This document shows positions 24,844-32,536 of a DNA stretch of 64,000 nucleotides, in pieces (the stretch's first letter is position 1; each line of letters starts with the position of its first letter). Below the pieces are notes generated by a model. It did no database searches. It saw only the letters and a program-made list of their open reading frames with translations, and was not told where the DNA came from. The position numbers were made by a program, and so were the translations under genes. Source of the DNA: Brevibacillus brevis (GTDB lineage Bacteria > Bacillota > Bacilli > Brevibacillales > Brevibacillaceae). The DNA is taken from NCBI RefSeq assembly GCF_900637055.1, contig NZ_LR134338.1:4553001-4617000 (forward strand). Reading direction: 5' to 3'.

Positions 24844-25725
24844 ATGATGAGAACGCAAGCGTATATCCAACACATTCAAGCAACGTATCCGGAATTGACC
24901 ATCATTTCCGCCTACTTTAACGAAATGGGCCAAAACAATGATGTGCTCATCGTCAATGACGCGTACGTGTTTCGCTTTCCGAAATATACCGCCGGAATCG
25001 AGCAACTGAAGATCGAAACGAACATTTTACGTACGGTAAAACCATATCTCTCCCTGCCAATTCCGGCTCCGATCTATTTGTCCTTTGCCGAGGAACTACC
25101 TGGGCGGGTGTTTGCCGGATATCCACTACTCGAAGGTGAGCCTTTTACCCGAGAAGCTTTTCAAGCAGCCTCTCGTCAAAATTCGGTACCGACTGTCGCT
25201 GCCCAGCTGGCACAATTTCTTCATGAACTGCACCAGCTTCCCGTCTCCTCCTTGCTCCCAGAGCTTATCCCTGGCGATTTTGACATGGCCAAGCAGTTGA
25301 CTGAGCTGTATGAACAGATCGTTTCGAAATTGTTCCCAGCCATGCGTGAGCAAGCCAAAAAGGATGTGGCAGAGCGCTTTGAAACGTACCTGGCTGACCC
25401 TGCCCATTTTGATTTTCAGCCTTGCTTGACTCATGGAGATTTCGGCACCGGCAACATCTTGTACTCCCCAACAAAACAACGCATCACAGGCATCATCGAT
25501 TTTGGCGGCTCAGGTGTGGGCGATCCTGCTTACGACCTCGCCGGACTTTGCGCGAGCTACGGGGAACCGTTTTTGCAGCACTTCACCCCGGTGTACCCCC
25601 AGCTTGAGCAGGTGATGACAAGGATGAGATTTTACCGCAGTACATTCGCCTTGGAAGAAGCGCTGTTTGGTCTGGAAAACGACGATGAAACAGCGTACCA
25701 AGCTGGCATGCAGGACTACATCTAG
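24844..25725 (+). CDS. Aminoglycoside phosphotransferase (APH) fold kinase
   Basis: The start is the ATGATG at 24844 after GGGAAGGAG. This 293-residue protein has the protein-kinase-like APH fold: an N-lobe strand pair (VLIVNDAYVFRFPKY), the catalytic loop CLTHGDFGTGNIL (near 200-212, with HGD and the Asn) and the metal-binding IIDFGGSGVGDPAYDLAG (IDF...GDP). Close relatives are annotated as aminoglycoside phosphotransferases, but many act on other small alcohols, so antibiotic resistance is not proven. The gene converges with the sugar ABC permease and the two share a CTAG stop overlap at 25722-25725. Confidence 0.83.
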   Translation: MMRTQAYIQHIQATYPELTIISAYFNEMGQNNDVLIVNDAYVFRFPKYTAGIEQLKIETNILRTVKPYLSLPIPAPIYLSFAEELPGRVFAGYPLLEGEPFTREAFQAASRQNSVPTVAAQLAQFLHELHQLPVSSLLPELIPGDFDMAKQLTELYEQIVSKLFPAMREQAKKDVAERFETYLADPAHFDFQPCLTHGDFGTGNILYSPTKQRITGIIDFGGSGVGDPAYDLAGLCASYGEPFLQHFTPVYPQLEQVMTRMRFYRSTFALEEALFGLENDDETAYQAGMQDYI

Positions 25726-26555
25726 CCTTTTACGGCACCTTGTGTGAGCCCTTCCACCAAGTATTTTTGGCAAAAGGCAAACAACAGCATCGTCGGGATG
25801 ACTGACAGTACCGTAGCTGCCGACATCGCTCCCCATTCGATATCGTACTTTTTGATGAAGGCGTTCATCGCGACGGGAATCGTTTTGACCGACTCTTCAT
25901 CAATGAACAGAACTGCCATAATCAGCTCGTTCCAGCATTGGACAAAGGCGAAAATAAACGTGGCCGCAATTCCGGGGAGCATGATCGGCACGATGACACG
26001 AAACAGGGCACTCAACCGGGAACAGCCGTCCATCATCGCTGCTTCCTCCAAGGCATTGGGTATCCGTTGGAAAAAGCCAGACATGATGATCGTGCAAAAC
26101 GGAATCAGCATGACCGTGTAGATGAGCATCAACGAAAACAGGCTGTTTAAGATGTGCATCTTGGACATCATCATGTACAACGGCGCCATGCCAATGAACA
26201 TCGGGATCATTTGGGTGACGAGAAATCCGAACATCACCTGCCGCTTTCCTTTAAACGAAAAGCGGGCCAACACGTAACCGCCGAGCATCGCGATGAATAC
26301 GACCATAGCCGAAGCGACCAAGGAAACGAGAAAGCTGTTCCAGATGTACACCTGAAAGTGGGAAATCTGAAAGATCTCCAAGTAGTTGATCAACGTCACC
26401 TGTTGTGGCCAATATTGAATCGGGAGCGAAAAGATTTCCTTTTGACCTTTGAGCGACGTAATGATAATCCAATACAGCGGGAAAATCGCGAACGCAAGAA
26501 ACAGGGTCAGTACAATCGCTCTGCCAGTCCTCCACCCTAGATGATCGCGTTGCAT
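25722..26555 (-). CDS. Carbohydrate ABC permease, MalG family
   Basis: A 277-residue permease with six hydrophobic segments and the MalG-type coupling loop EEAAMMDGCSRLSALFRVIVP (about 169-189). The ending with ATVLSVIPTMLLFAFCQKYLVEG(LTQGAVKG) is diagnostic for the sugar-uptake group CUT1. It is the last gene of a three-gene importer operon (binding protein, MalF, MalG) that has no ATPase gene, as is usual in Bacillales where a shared MsmX-type ATPase serves several importers. AAGGAGGGGACTTCTG precedes the ATG. The start touches the stop of the upstream MalF gene. Confidence 0.9.
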   Translation of the reverse strand: MQRDHLGWRTGRAIVLTLFLAFAIFPLYWIIITSLKGQKEIFSLPIQYWPQQVTLINYLEIFQISHFQVYIWNSFLVSLVASAMVVFIAMLGGYVLARFSFKGKRQVMFGFLVTQMIPMFIGMAPLYMMMSKMHILNSLFSLMLIYTVMLIPFCTIIMSGFFQRIPNALEEAAMMDGCSRLSALFRVIVPIMLPGIAATFIFAFVQCWNELIMAVLFIDEESVKTIPVAMNAFIKKYDIEWGAMSAATVLSVIPTMLLFAFCQKYLVEGLTQGAVKG

Positions 26556-27505
26556 CAGAAGTCCCCTCCTTTCTCTACTTTGGTCGCTTTCACGTAAAAG
26601 ATCGTGAATAACATCAAAATCAATACGATGATGCCCCCCACTGCCGAGGCTTGCCCGTAGTCTTGTCCAAAGATGACTTTATCGATCATGTAGGTAGCGA
26701 ATATATGCGTGGAGCCTGCAGGAGCTCCATTTGTCATCGCGTAAATAATGTCCGGGAAGTTGAGAATCCAGATGACCCGCAACAGGATCGTCACCAGCAT
26801 CGTAGGCATGATATATGGCAGTGTCACGCTCCAAAACTGCTGAATCCGCCCCGCTCCATCCATCGCCGCCGCTTCGTACAGCTCCTCTGGGATCGATTGC
26901 AGGGCAGCCAGAATCATGATGGCAAAAAACGCGACGCCATACCAAATATTCGCGATAATGACGGCAGCCATTGCCCAAGTGCCATCCGCCAAAAAGGAGA
27001 TCGGCGCATCGATCAAACCCGTTTTCAAGAGCAAATCGTTAATGACGCCAAACTGGGCATTGAACATCCACCGCCAAATCAGCCCAATCAGAAAGCCGGA
27101 CATCGCCCATGGAAAAAAGACAAATGCCTGGTAAATCCCTCTCCCGCGAAATTTTTTACGCATCAAGAGGGCCAGCATGAAGCCAAACAGCAATTGAAAA
27201 ACGAGCGAGAAAAACACCCAGTAAAAGCTGTTCATGGCAACTCGCGGGAAGTCTGGGCTTGTCAGTACGTTCACAAAGTTGTCCAGCCCAATGAACTGAA
27301 TATTCATCAAGTCAAAGAGCGTGTAGTTCTGAAAAGACATGATGATCCCACGCACGAGTGGATAATACGTAAAGACCGAAACAAACAAAATGGCAGGCAG
27401 GAGGCACAAAAATATAAAGCGACCTTCTTTGGAGATTCGGAACGATTTCTTCCCTTCCGGCACAACCTGCTTCGTCGTCATGACGATGGGTTTTTGCGTG
27501 TCCAA
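26555..27505 (-). CDS. Carbohydrate ABC permease, MalF/UgpA family
   Basis: A 316-residue permease starting with TTG at 27505 (GGGGGGATGGTAGC before it). It has six TMs, the PLVRGIIMSFQNYTLFD segment after TM1 and the coupling loop EELYEAAAMDGAGRIQQFWSV (about 226-246). It forms the channel with the MalG-like protein whose start touches its stop. The substrate is a sugar or sugar-phosphate of unknown kind; nothing in the neighbourhood encodes a glycosidase that would name it. Confidence 0.9.
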   Translation of the reverse strand: MDTQKPIVMTTKQVVPEGKKSFRISKEGRFIFLCLLPAILFVSVFTYYPLVRGIIMSFQNYTLFDLMNIQFIGLDNFVNVLTSPDFPRVAMNSFYWVFFSLVFQLLFGFMLALLMRKKFRGRGIYQAFVFFPWAMSGFLIGLIWRWMFNAQFGVINDLLLKTGLIDAPISFLADGTWAMAAVIIANIWYGVAFFAIMILAALQSIPEELYEAAAMDGAGRIQQFWSVTLPYIMPTMLVTILLRVIWILNFPDIIYAMTNGAPAGSTHIFATYMIDKVIFGQDYGQASAVGGIIVLILMLFTIFYVKATKVEKGGDF

Positions 27506-27523
27506 GCTACCATCCCCCCACGT

Positions 27524-28843
27524 CTACTTTCGCTCGGCTTTTTCTTTCGTCCAGTATTGATCCCATTTTTTCAACAGGTCCTCTGCGGTGAGCTGATCGA
27601 GCAAAAAGCTCTGAATATCTTTATCCGCCGTGCTTTGCCAAGCTCCCCAGCCTTTGTAGTCCACAGGACGTGAAACATCGAGGAACTTCGTCGGCTGCTG
27701 GCTCATCTCAATAAACGGCTGGAAGTAACCCGTCTTGTAAAATTCATCTTCTGCCGCGCTCTTCACGACAGGAATCGTGGACGTCTTTTTCGCAAAATGA
27801 GTGCTCTGTTCTGGATCAGAGAGGAATTCAATCAGCTTCCACGCCTCTTCCTTGTGCTTCGAGTACGAAGCCATCCCCCAACCGGGTCCACCAACTACTT
27901 GTTGCGCGACACCTGAAGGACCAATCGGAATCGGAGCGGTCGCCCATGTCCCTTCCTGCATCTTCTCCTTGGCTCCATCGATGACGTCAGGGTCCTGAAT
28001 CAGCATGGCAGTCGAACCCGCTACAAAGCCCTGTACCATCTCCTGAAAGCCCCAGCTCACGGAATCTTTTGGAGAGGCTTCTTTGTAAAGCTGTTTGTAA
28101 TACTGCATCGCTTCTAATGATTGCGGCGTGGAGAAGATCGTGCGTCCATCCTTCATGAAAAAGGCTGAGTCAGGGTCGACCTCTGTCCCGTTATAGGCCC
28201 ACATGGTGATCAGCGCGTAATCCCACCCGGTCGCACCTCCCCGGAAGCTGTACCCGTAGCGGTTTTTGGCTGGGTCCGTCAGCTTTTTGGCTGCGACCAA
28301 GAGCTCATCCCATGTCTTCGGCACCTCGATCCCCGCTTCCTTAAACCAATCCGTCCGATAATACAAAACGCGCTGGTACAGTCCATTCGGAATGTAATAA
28401 GGAGTTTTGTCCACCCAAGTGGCTCTACGTTTGGCGACGTCTGTCAGCTGATCGTAATTTTGCCATTTGTCTGTGTAGGGCTTCAAATTTTCAATAAAGC
28501 CGTTCATCGAAAACTGCTTGGCATTGAATTCGCGAACCTCTAGTACGTCCAGCTCTTCTTTTGCCATCAGCATCTGTGTGATCTTCTGATCCGCTCCTTC
28601 AAATGGAGGTGAAATCAGATCGACTTTGATCCCCGGATTCTTCGCTTCAAACTGGACTAGCATTTCTTTTAACAGCGCAGTTCGTTGTGGGCTAGTAATA
28701 CTCTCGACCATTTTTAGCGTGACGCCATTCGTACCTGACGACGATGCTGAGTCAGGAGTGGCGGCCGGCTGACTACAGCCTACAAGCAATGCTGTCGCCA
28801 ACGTTAATTGGAGCGCCACAGAAATCCAGGAACGAAATCCCAT
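27524..28843 (-). CDS. Extracellular sugar-binding lipoprotein of ABC importer
   Basis: A 439-residue family-1 solute-binding protein. The signal peptide (about 1-23) ends in the lipobox ALLVGC, so the protein is anchored outside the membrane. The fold markers are FEAKNPGIKVDLISPP and the late GGPGWGMASYSKHKEEAWKLI (SBP family 1 motif, with SDPEQSTHFAKK after it). It is the first gene of the operon with MalF- and MalG-like permeases. GAGGGGGTTCGTGT precedes the ATG. The 180 bases upstream are AT-rich and shared with the divergent MarR gene. Confidence 0.9.
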   Translation of the reverse strand: MGFRSWISVALQLTLATALLVGCSQPAATPDSASSSGTNGVTLKMVESITSPQRTALLKEMLVQFEAKNPGIKVDLISPPFEGADQKITQMLMAKEELDVLEVREFNAKQFSMNGFIENLKPYTDKWQNYDQLTDVAKRRATWVDKTPYYIPNGLYQRVLYYRTDWFKEAGIEVPKTWDELLVAAKKLTDPAKNRYGYSFRGGATGWDYALITMWAYNGTEVDPDSAFFMKDGRTIFSTPQSLEAMQYYKQLYKEASPKDSVSWGFQEMVQGFVAGSTAMLIQDPDVIDGAKEKMQEGTWATAPIPIGPSGVAQQVVGGPGWGMASYSKHKEEAWKLIEFLSDPEQSTHFAKKTSTIPVVKSAAEDEFYKTGYFQPFIEMSQQPTKFLDVSRPVDYKGWGAWQSTADKDIQSFLLDQLTAEDLLKKWDQYWTKEKAERK

Positions 28844-29016
28844 ACACGAACCCCCTCATGATCTTTTTTGCGAGACAGTTCGTATTATATTAAATATTCT
28901 GAATTGTAAGTTTTAATATCTTTACCAGTTTTTTCGTTTTCTTTACTCTTTTTTCAGTGAGGCTTTCCCGACACTATTTTATTTGACTAACTGAAATAAC
29001 TAAGTTACCATTTTAT

Positions 29017-29028
29017 ATGCTACAGCAT
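29017..29028. promoter_or_regulatory. Palindromic MarR-type operator, copy 1
   Basis: ATGCTACAGCAT within the longer near-palindrome ATATGCTACAGCATGTAT, 26 bases before the likely start of the MarR gene. An almost identical site stands before the DoxX gene at 29512-29523, which supports autoregulation plus control of the neighbour. Confidence 0.65.
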
Positions 29029-29053
29029 GTATACGAAGGAGTTAGGATTTTCT

Positions 29054-29479
29054 ATGGAATTATTCAACCTGACCGGATTTCTTCTTCACCGTACAGATAT
29101 GAAGATGACGAACTATTTTAAGAAGAGGTTAAAACAATTTGAGATCACGCCGGAGCAATGGGGAATTCTTAGTGTCATGGATGGAGAAAGAGCGATCACA
29201 CAAAAGGATCTTTCGGATGCTATTGACCGCGACCAAACCACCGTCGTCAGAATGATTTACTCGCTTGAAAAAAAGGGAATCGTCATTCGCACTTTAAATG
29301 ATGCCGATAGACGCTCTCATAACTTGTTGTTGAGTGACAAAGGGATGGAGCTAAAATCAAAGCTTATACCCGTCGTTACCGAAGCGCATAACCATGTAAC
29401 GCAAAACCTTACCGATGTAGAGATTGCGAAATTGCATGCATTGCTCGACAAATTATATCAAGTAGTAAAAGATGAATAA
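29054..29479 (+). CDS. MarR-family transcriptional regulator
   Basis: A 141-residue MarR protein (start MELFNLTGFLLHRTDMKM at 29054; a start at 29027 would lie inside the operator). The winged helix is seen in residues 38-105: TPEQWGILSVMDGERAITQK, the recognition helix DRDQTTVVRMIYSLEKKG, and the wing with the classic NDADRRSHNLLLSDKG. It is likely a small-molecule-responsive repressor. Matching palindromes before this gene and before the DoxX-family gene 33 bases beyond its stop make that gene a probable target. Confidence 0.87.
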   Translation: MELFNLTGFLLHRTDMKMTNYFKKRLKQFEITPEQWGILSVMDGERAITQKDLSDAIDRDQTTVVRMIYSLEKKGIVIRTLNDADRRSHNLLLSDKGMELKSKLIPVVTEAHNHVTQNLTDVEIAKLHALLDKLYQVVKDE

Positions 29480-29511
29480 ATGGAGAGGCAGATACTTTTT
29501 CCGCCAAATAC

Positions 29512-29523
29512 ATGCTATAGCAT
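29512..29523. promoter_or_regulatory. Palindromic MarR-type operator, copy 2
   Basis: Perfect palindrome ATGCTATAGCAT within ATACATGCTATAGCATATAT, 43 bases before the DoxX-family start. It matches the copy at 29017 except for one central base. Confidence 0.65.
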
Positions 29524-29565
29524 ATATTAAATTTGATATGGAATAACGAAAGTGAGGTAGCCGTT

Positions 29566-29901
29566 ATGACCCTAATCGTTTTGCAAGTCATTGTTGCGAT
29601 CTTCTTTATGTTTACAGGTACAAAAATTATTTCCGGTAAAATGGCGACGGAATTTGAACGATTTGGACTCCCTCCCATCTTTAACTTCTTAACTGGCATT
29701 ATTGAGATCATCAGTTCCATTGGCTTGATTATTGGAATATGGTTTTCGATCGCTGCATTACTATCAGGATTGCTTTTAGGCGTGACCATGTTGGTAGCTG
29801 CCTTCATCCTACTTGTGATTGCTAGAGATCCTTTTCCGAAAGCAATACCGGCGCTCGTTCTTTGCTTTCTGTCCTTTTTCATCTCGACGTATCATTTTTA
29901 G
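29566..29901 (+). CDS. DoxX-like small membrane protein
   Basis: A 111-residue, four-TM protein (start ATG at 29566, GTGAGGTAG before it). The FMFTGTKIISGKMATEFERFGLP motif after TM1, then NFLTGIIEIISSIGLIIGIW, is the DoxX-like pattern. Members are often induced by oxidants, electrophiles or quinones and lie beside MarR or HxlR regulators, although their reaction is not settled. Two strong points for regulation by the neighbouring MarR protein are the shared operator and the lack of other genes in the unit. A terminator follows at 29943. Confidence 0.8.
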   Translation: MTLIVLQVIVAIFFMFTGTKIISGKMATEFERFGLPPIFNFLTGIIEIISSIGLIIGIWFSIAALLSGLLLGVTMLVAAFILLVIARDPFPKAIPALVLCFLSFFISTYHF

Positions 29902-29942
29902 TCTAGGCAGGGGAATCCCAACCAAACTGAGGATACAGTCAT

Positions 29943-29993
29943 AACAGCGGCGGGTCTAAGACTTTATTTCCATGTCTTAGGTCGCCGCTGTTT
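29943..29993. terminator. Rho-independent terminator
   Basis: AACAGCGGCGGGTCTAAGAC pairs with GTCTTAGGTCGCCGCTGTT around a 12-base loop, between the convergent DoxX and serine hydrolase genes. Confidence 0.8.
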
Positions 29994-30011
29994 CATTTAT
30001 TAAGAATCAGT

Positions 30012-31349
30012 CTAGAACTTGTTTTCGCTCCTGCAAAGCATCCTCAGCCCCATGAGAACAGCCCATGCTTGCTGCTGGTCTTTGAAAAAAAAGCGGAGCG
30101 GTTGACCGTTTTGTACATCGATCAGCGTATCGTGACTGCTGGCCCGCAGCTCATACTCCATACCAGCTACCTCTGCGACAGGAGCATCACCTCGAAGGAA
30201 GAGTCGCAATCTTCCGCCTTCCCTTGACGTGTACGTCCCGATGAGCTTCTCTAGCTCTTCTCTCGTTGGTGTATAGAGCGGGGCTTCGTCTTCTTTGTGT
30301 GCAAGTGGCAAACCAAGGACAGCGTTTACAGCAGCAAGCCAGACGTTGCGAATTGGCACGTTTTCCAGATTGGAAAGAACGGTGACGACTAGCCCATTTT
30401 CCGGTACAAACCCGAAGTTCGACGACACCCCAGGCTGACCACCCCCATGCTCAACTAGCGTAATTCCAGCATAGTTCGGAGTAGTTTTGAGCGCATAGCC
30501 ATACCAGGTGTCCTTGGTCAGTCGATGAACCGGCTGCCACATGGCTCTAAGCGAAGCTCCATCTGCTACTTGCTTCTCTTGATAGCGGCCGGCATTGATA
30601 TAGAGCTGTCCGTAATTCAGCAAATCAACGACGCAGGATCGGATGCCTCCCCCCACTTCATAGTTGCCAAGTGTGGGCCACGGCACTTTTTTTAGTTGCT
30701 GCTCCTCCCCTTTGACATAAGGGACGGAGACATCGGAAAAACGAACGACTTCTTCCAGGTTAAAGGTCGAACGACTCATTTCGAGCGGCGCTAGCAGGCG
30801 TTCTGTTACATAGGTACGGTAGCGCTGCCCAGTAACACGCTCGATAATAGCTCCCAGCAGAAGAAACATGTCGTTACTGTAACTGATATACTCACCCGGT
30901 ACACCAAGGGCGTCAAATTGGACTTCGTTCAAATAGGCGATATGCTCAGGGAATCTCGTTAGTTCTTCACGGCGCAGCAGCGGTGGAACACCTGATGTAT
31001 GAGAGAGCAAATGGTGAATCGTGATTTTTTCAGTATGTATGTCCGCCTTTACTTGTAAATCAGGCAAATAGCTGCGAATTGAGTCGTCCACAGACAGCTT
31101 GCCTTCTGCCGCGAGCTGCATGATGGCGGTAGCGGTAAACGATTTGGTAACCGAAGCAATGCCGAAAATGGTCTCAGGTGTTACTGTCTGATTCGTCTCC
31201 AGATCAGTGACACCAAAGCCTTTTTGATAGAGGGTCTCACCATTCCGGGAGATGCCAATGGAGAGTCCCGGTACCTTTTCCTTCTCCATGAATTGCTGCA
31301 CGAATGCTTCCAGAGCTGAAACGCTTGCGTGGTTCATTCCATTCAACAT
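30012..31349 (-). CDS. Serine hydrolase, beta-lactamase/penicillin-binding (class C) family
   Basis: A 445-residue cytosolic-looking protein (no signal peptide). The catalytic SxxK is SVTK in IASVTKSFTATAIM (near residue 67), YSN stands in GEYISYSNDMFLLLG (near 153), and the third motif is HGGGQPGV near residue 320. A C-terminal domain of about 90 residues (YTPTREELEKLIGTYTSREGG...) follows, the DUF3471-like lipocalin-type tail seen in D-aminopeptidase/esterase relatives. It likely hydrolyses a D-amino peptide, ester or amide rather than lactams. Starts at 31349 or 31337 are both possible after AAAAGGAGTG. Confidence 0.85.
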   Translation of the reverse strand: MLNGMNHASVSALEAFVQQFMEKEKVPGLSIGISRNGETLYQKGFGVTDLETNQTVTPETIFGIASVTKSFTATAIMQLAAEGKLSVDDSIRSYLPDLQVKADIHTEKITIHHLLSHTSGVPPLLRREELTRFPEHIAYLNEVQFDALGVPGEYISYSNDMFLLLGAIIERVTGQRYRTYVTERLLAPLEMSRSTFNLEEVVRFSDVSVPYVKGEEQQLKKVPWPTLGNYEVGGGIRSCVVDLLNYGQLYINAGRYQEKQVADGASLRAMWQPVHRLTKDTWYGYALKTTPNYAGITLVEHGGGQPGVSSNFGFVPENGLVVTVLSNLENVPIRNVWLAAVNAVLGLPLAHKEDEAPLYTPTREELEKLIGTYTSREGGRLRLFLRGDAPVAEVAGMEYELRASSHDTLIDVQNGQPLRFFFKDQQQAWAVLMGLRMLCRSENKF

Positions 31350-31416
31350 GCCTTCGGAACACTCCTTTTCTACGTAATCTCATATTTTTTCATTTTATTG
31401 CACAGCGGCATCGCCC

Positions 31417-31689
31417 TTACATGGCTTTCCCCCATTCGACCTCTTCCCATTCAAAAGAATAGGCCAACACATCGATACATGAGTCATGCCCGCATAATAC
31501 CCAATACTTGACTCTAGGGGACGTAAAGCCAAATGCTTCTTTTACTTTTGACTCAACCACTTCGTAAAATCCTGGGTTTGGGCAAACATCAGTTTTGTCC
31601 CATTCGTCACGCAAAGACAGTCTCCCATCATAGTACTGATCGAGCATGCTGAAGTCATATCGCTCGTAGCCCTCCATTTTACCGTACAT
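31417..31689 (-). CDS. Hypothetical protein, probably the C-terminal part of a frameshifted gene
   Basis: An open frame of 90 residues beginning MYGKMEGYERYDFSMLDQYY, rich in acidic and aromatic residues, with no family I recognise. It has no ribosome binding site before the ATG, and its start overlaps by 11 bases the end of the frame at 31679-31828. The two joined would give a single soluble protein of about 137 residues. The simplest reading is one gene with a one-base shift near 31685. Confidence 0.5.
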   Translation of the reverse strand: MYGKMEGYERYDFSMLDQYYDGRLSLRDEWDKTDVCPNPGFYEVVESKVKEAFGFTSPRVKYWVLCGHDSCIDVLAYSFEWEEVEWGKAM

Positions 31690-31828
31690 CGTAAAAAGAC
31701 AAATCGGCTGGAAAGTAAATCACTTCCACGCTTACTTCCCGCTCCTCATAACCAGTAAAACCGACAAAATCATGTGAGGGGCTGATCATCCAAGGAACTT
31801 CGACCGGTACAACTTTCATTTGGCTCAT
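31679..31828 (-). CDS. Hypothetical small ORF, coupled to upstream gene; possibly N-terminal part of the next frame
   Basis: A 49-codon frame (MSQMKVVPVEVPWMISPSH...) whose ATG overlaps the TGA of the gene at 31825-32331 in an ATGA, a strong sign that it is translated. It ends in VEVIYFPADLSFYDVR and then TAA, while the continuation in another frame (31417-31689) keeps similar composition. I therefore see it either as a true small gene or as the first third of a frameshifted one. No family is recognised. Confidence 0.5.
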   Translation of the reverse strand: MSQMKVVPVEVPWMISPSHDFVGFTGYEEREVSVEVIYFPADLSFYDVR

Positions 31829-32331
31829 CGATTTACCCCCGCTTCAAAGAACACCATTTCATCAAATGGAATCCCCAGATAGCTGTACTTTATATTCACT
31901 CTGTTTATTGCTTCATGATGAATGACACTAAGTCCATAAATTTTATCGTTTTTCGTAGCAGTATCCTCAGATGTGCCAGCTTTCATTGCTATATCCTCTA
32001 TCTTCTGAAATCCATAGGGTATTGATTCCTTTTTATCATAATCGTCAGTTACGATGAATCCTTGTAAAGCATTACTAACCTGTACTTTTGTTTTTGATGG
32101 TTTTTCATTGTTATTAACTGAAACATCTATTATTTTCACTTCACCAAAGCCCTTATTACCAATTCCCACAACAACAGATTTATGATCTTTGCTTGAAGCA
32201 AGGGTACCAATATCCAATGGCGGATTCCCTTTCACAAGGAAATAAAAACCTCCCACAAATATGGCTATAAGCAGTATAGAGATCCACAGTGTTTTCTTCA
32301 ATTTCCCCATCCTTAATCGTTGATTTTTCAT
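31825..32331 (-). CDS. Hypothetical single-pass membrane-anchored protein (168 aa)
   Basis: Residues 13-33 form a hydrophobic anchor (LWISILLIAIFVGGFYFLV) after a basic N-terminus, and the remaining 130 residues lie outside the membrane with a beta-rich pattern (KSVVVGIGNKGFGEVKIIDVS). No Cys lipobox is present. I do not know the family. It is followed directly, with an ATGA overlap, by the small frame at 31679, so the two (or three) frames form an operon. Local base composition is more AT-rich than neighbouring metabolic genes, which may mean later acquisition. Confidence 0.6.
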   Translation of the reverse strand: MKNQRLRMGKLKKTLWISILLIAIFVGGFYFLVKGNPPLDIGTLASSKDHKSVVVGIGNKGFGEVKIIDVSVNNNEKPSKTKVQVSNALQGFIVTDDYDKKESIPYGFQKIEDIAMKAGTSEDTATKNDKIYGLSVIHHEAINRVNIKYSYLGIPFDEMVFFEAGVNR

Positions 32332-32366
32332 GAGCTATTGAAAACTATATATTGGTAAGTTCTAAA

Positions 32367-32409
32367 AGAAATAGCCGATATCCTGCACTTTAGGCAGAAA
32401 TATCGGCTG
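32367..32409 (-). terminator. Rho-independent terminator on the minus strand
   Basis: On the minus strand ACAGCCGATATTTCTGC pairs with GCAGGATATCGGCT and is followed by ATTTCTTTT. It ends the transcript of the peptidase genes and the hydrolase remnant. Confidence 0.7.
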
Positions 32410-32426
32410 TCAGTTCCCTTACGAAT

Positions 32427-32520
32427 TATGATTGAATAAACTCCATCAGCTTCTTATTAAAATCATCCGCCTGACAAATCGGCAAGCGGTGTCCACTGTT
32501 ATCAAACGGAATGTCACCAC
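32427..32520 (-). pseudogene. C-terminal remnant of an alpha/beta hydrolase
   Basis: The minus strand encodes only the end of an alpha/beta-fold hydrolase: PFDNSGHRLPICQADDFNKK followed by LMEFIQS and a stop. The SGH with the catalytic His and the helix that follows are the typical last 30 residues of this family. Directly upstream are two stop codons in the frame, and then the end of the DmpA-like gene, so the first 240 or so residues have been deleted. The fragment sits before a terminator, where an intact third gene of the peptidase operon may once have stood. Confidence 0.65.
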
Positions 32521-32536
32521 TTGTAGGGTTATGTTA

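Noticed and set aside
26651..27673. A 340-codon plus-strand frame opposite the sugar permease
   Set aside because: It crosses the MalF gene and the end of the binding protein gene, is rich in His, Arg and Asp, and shows no family pattern.
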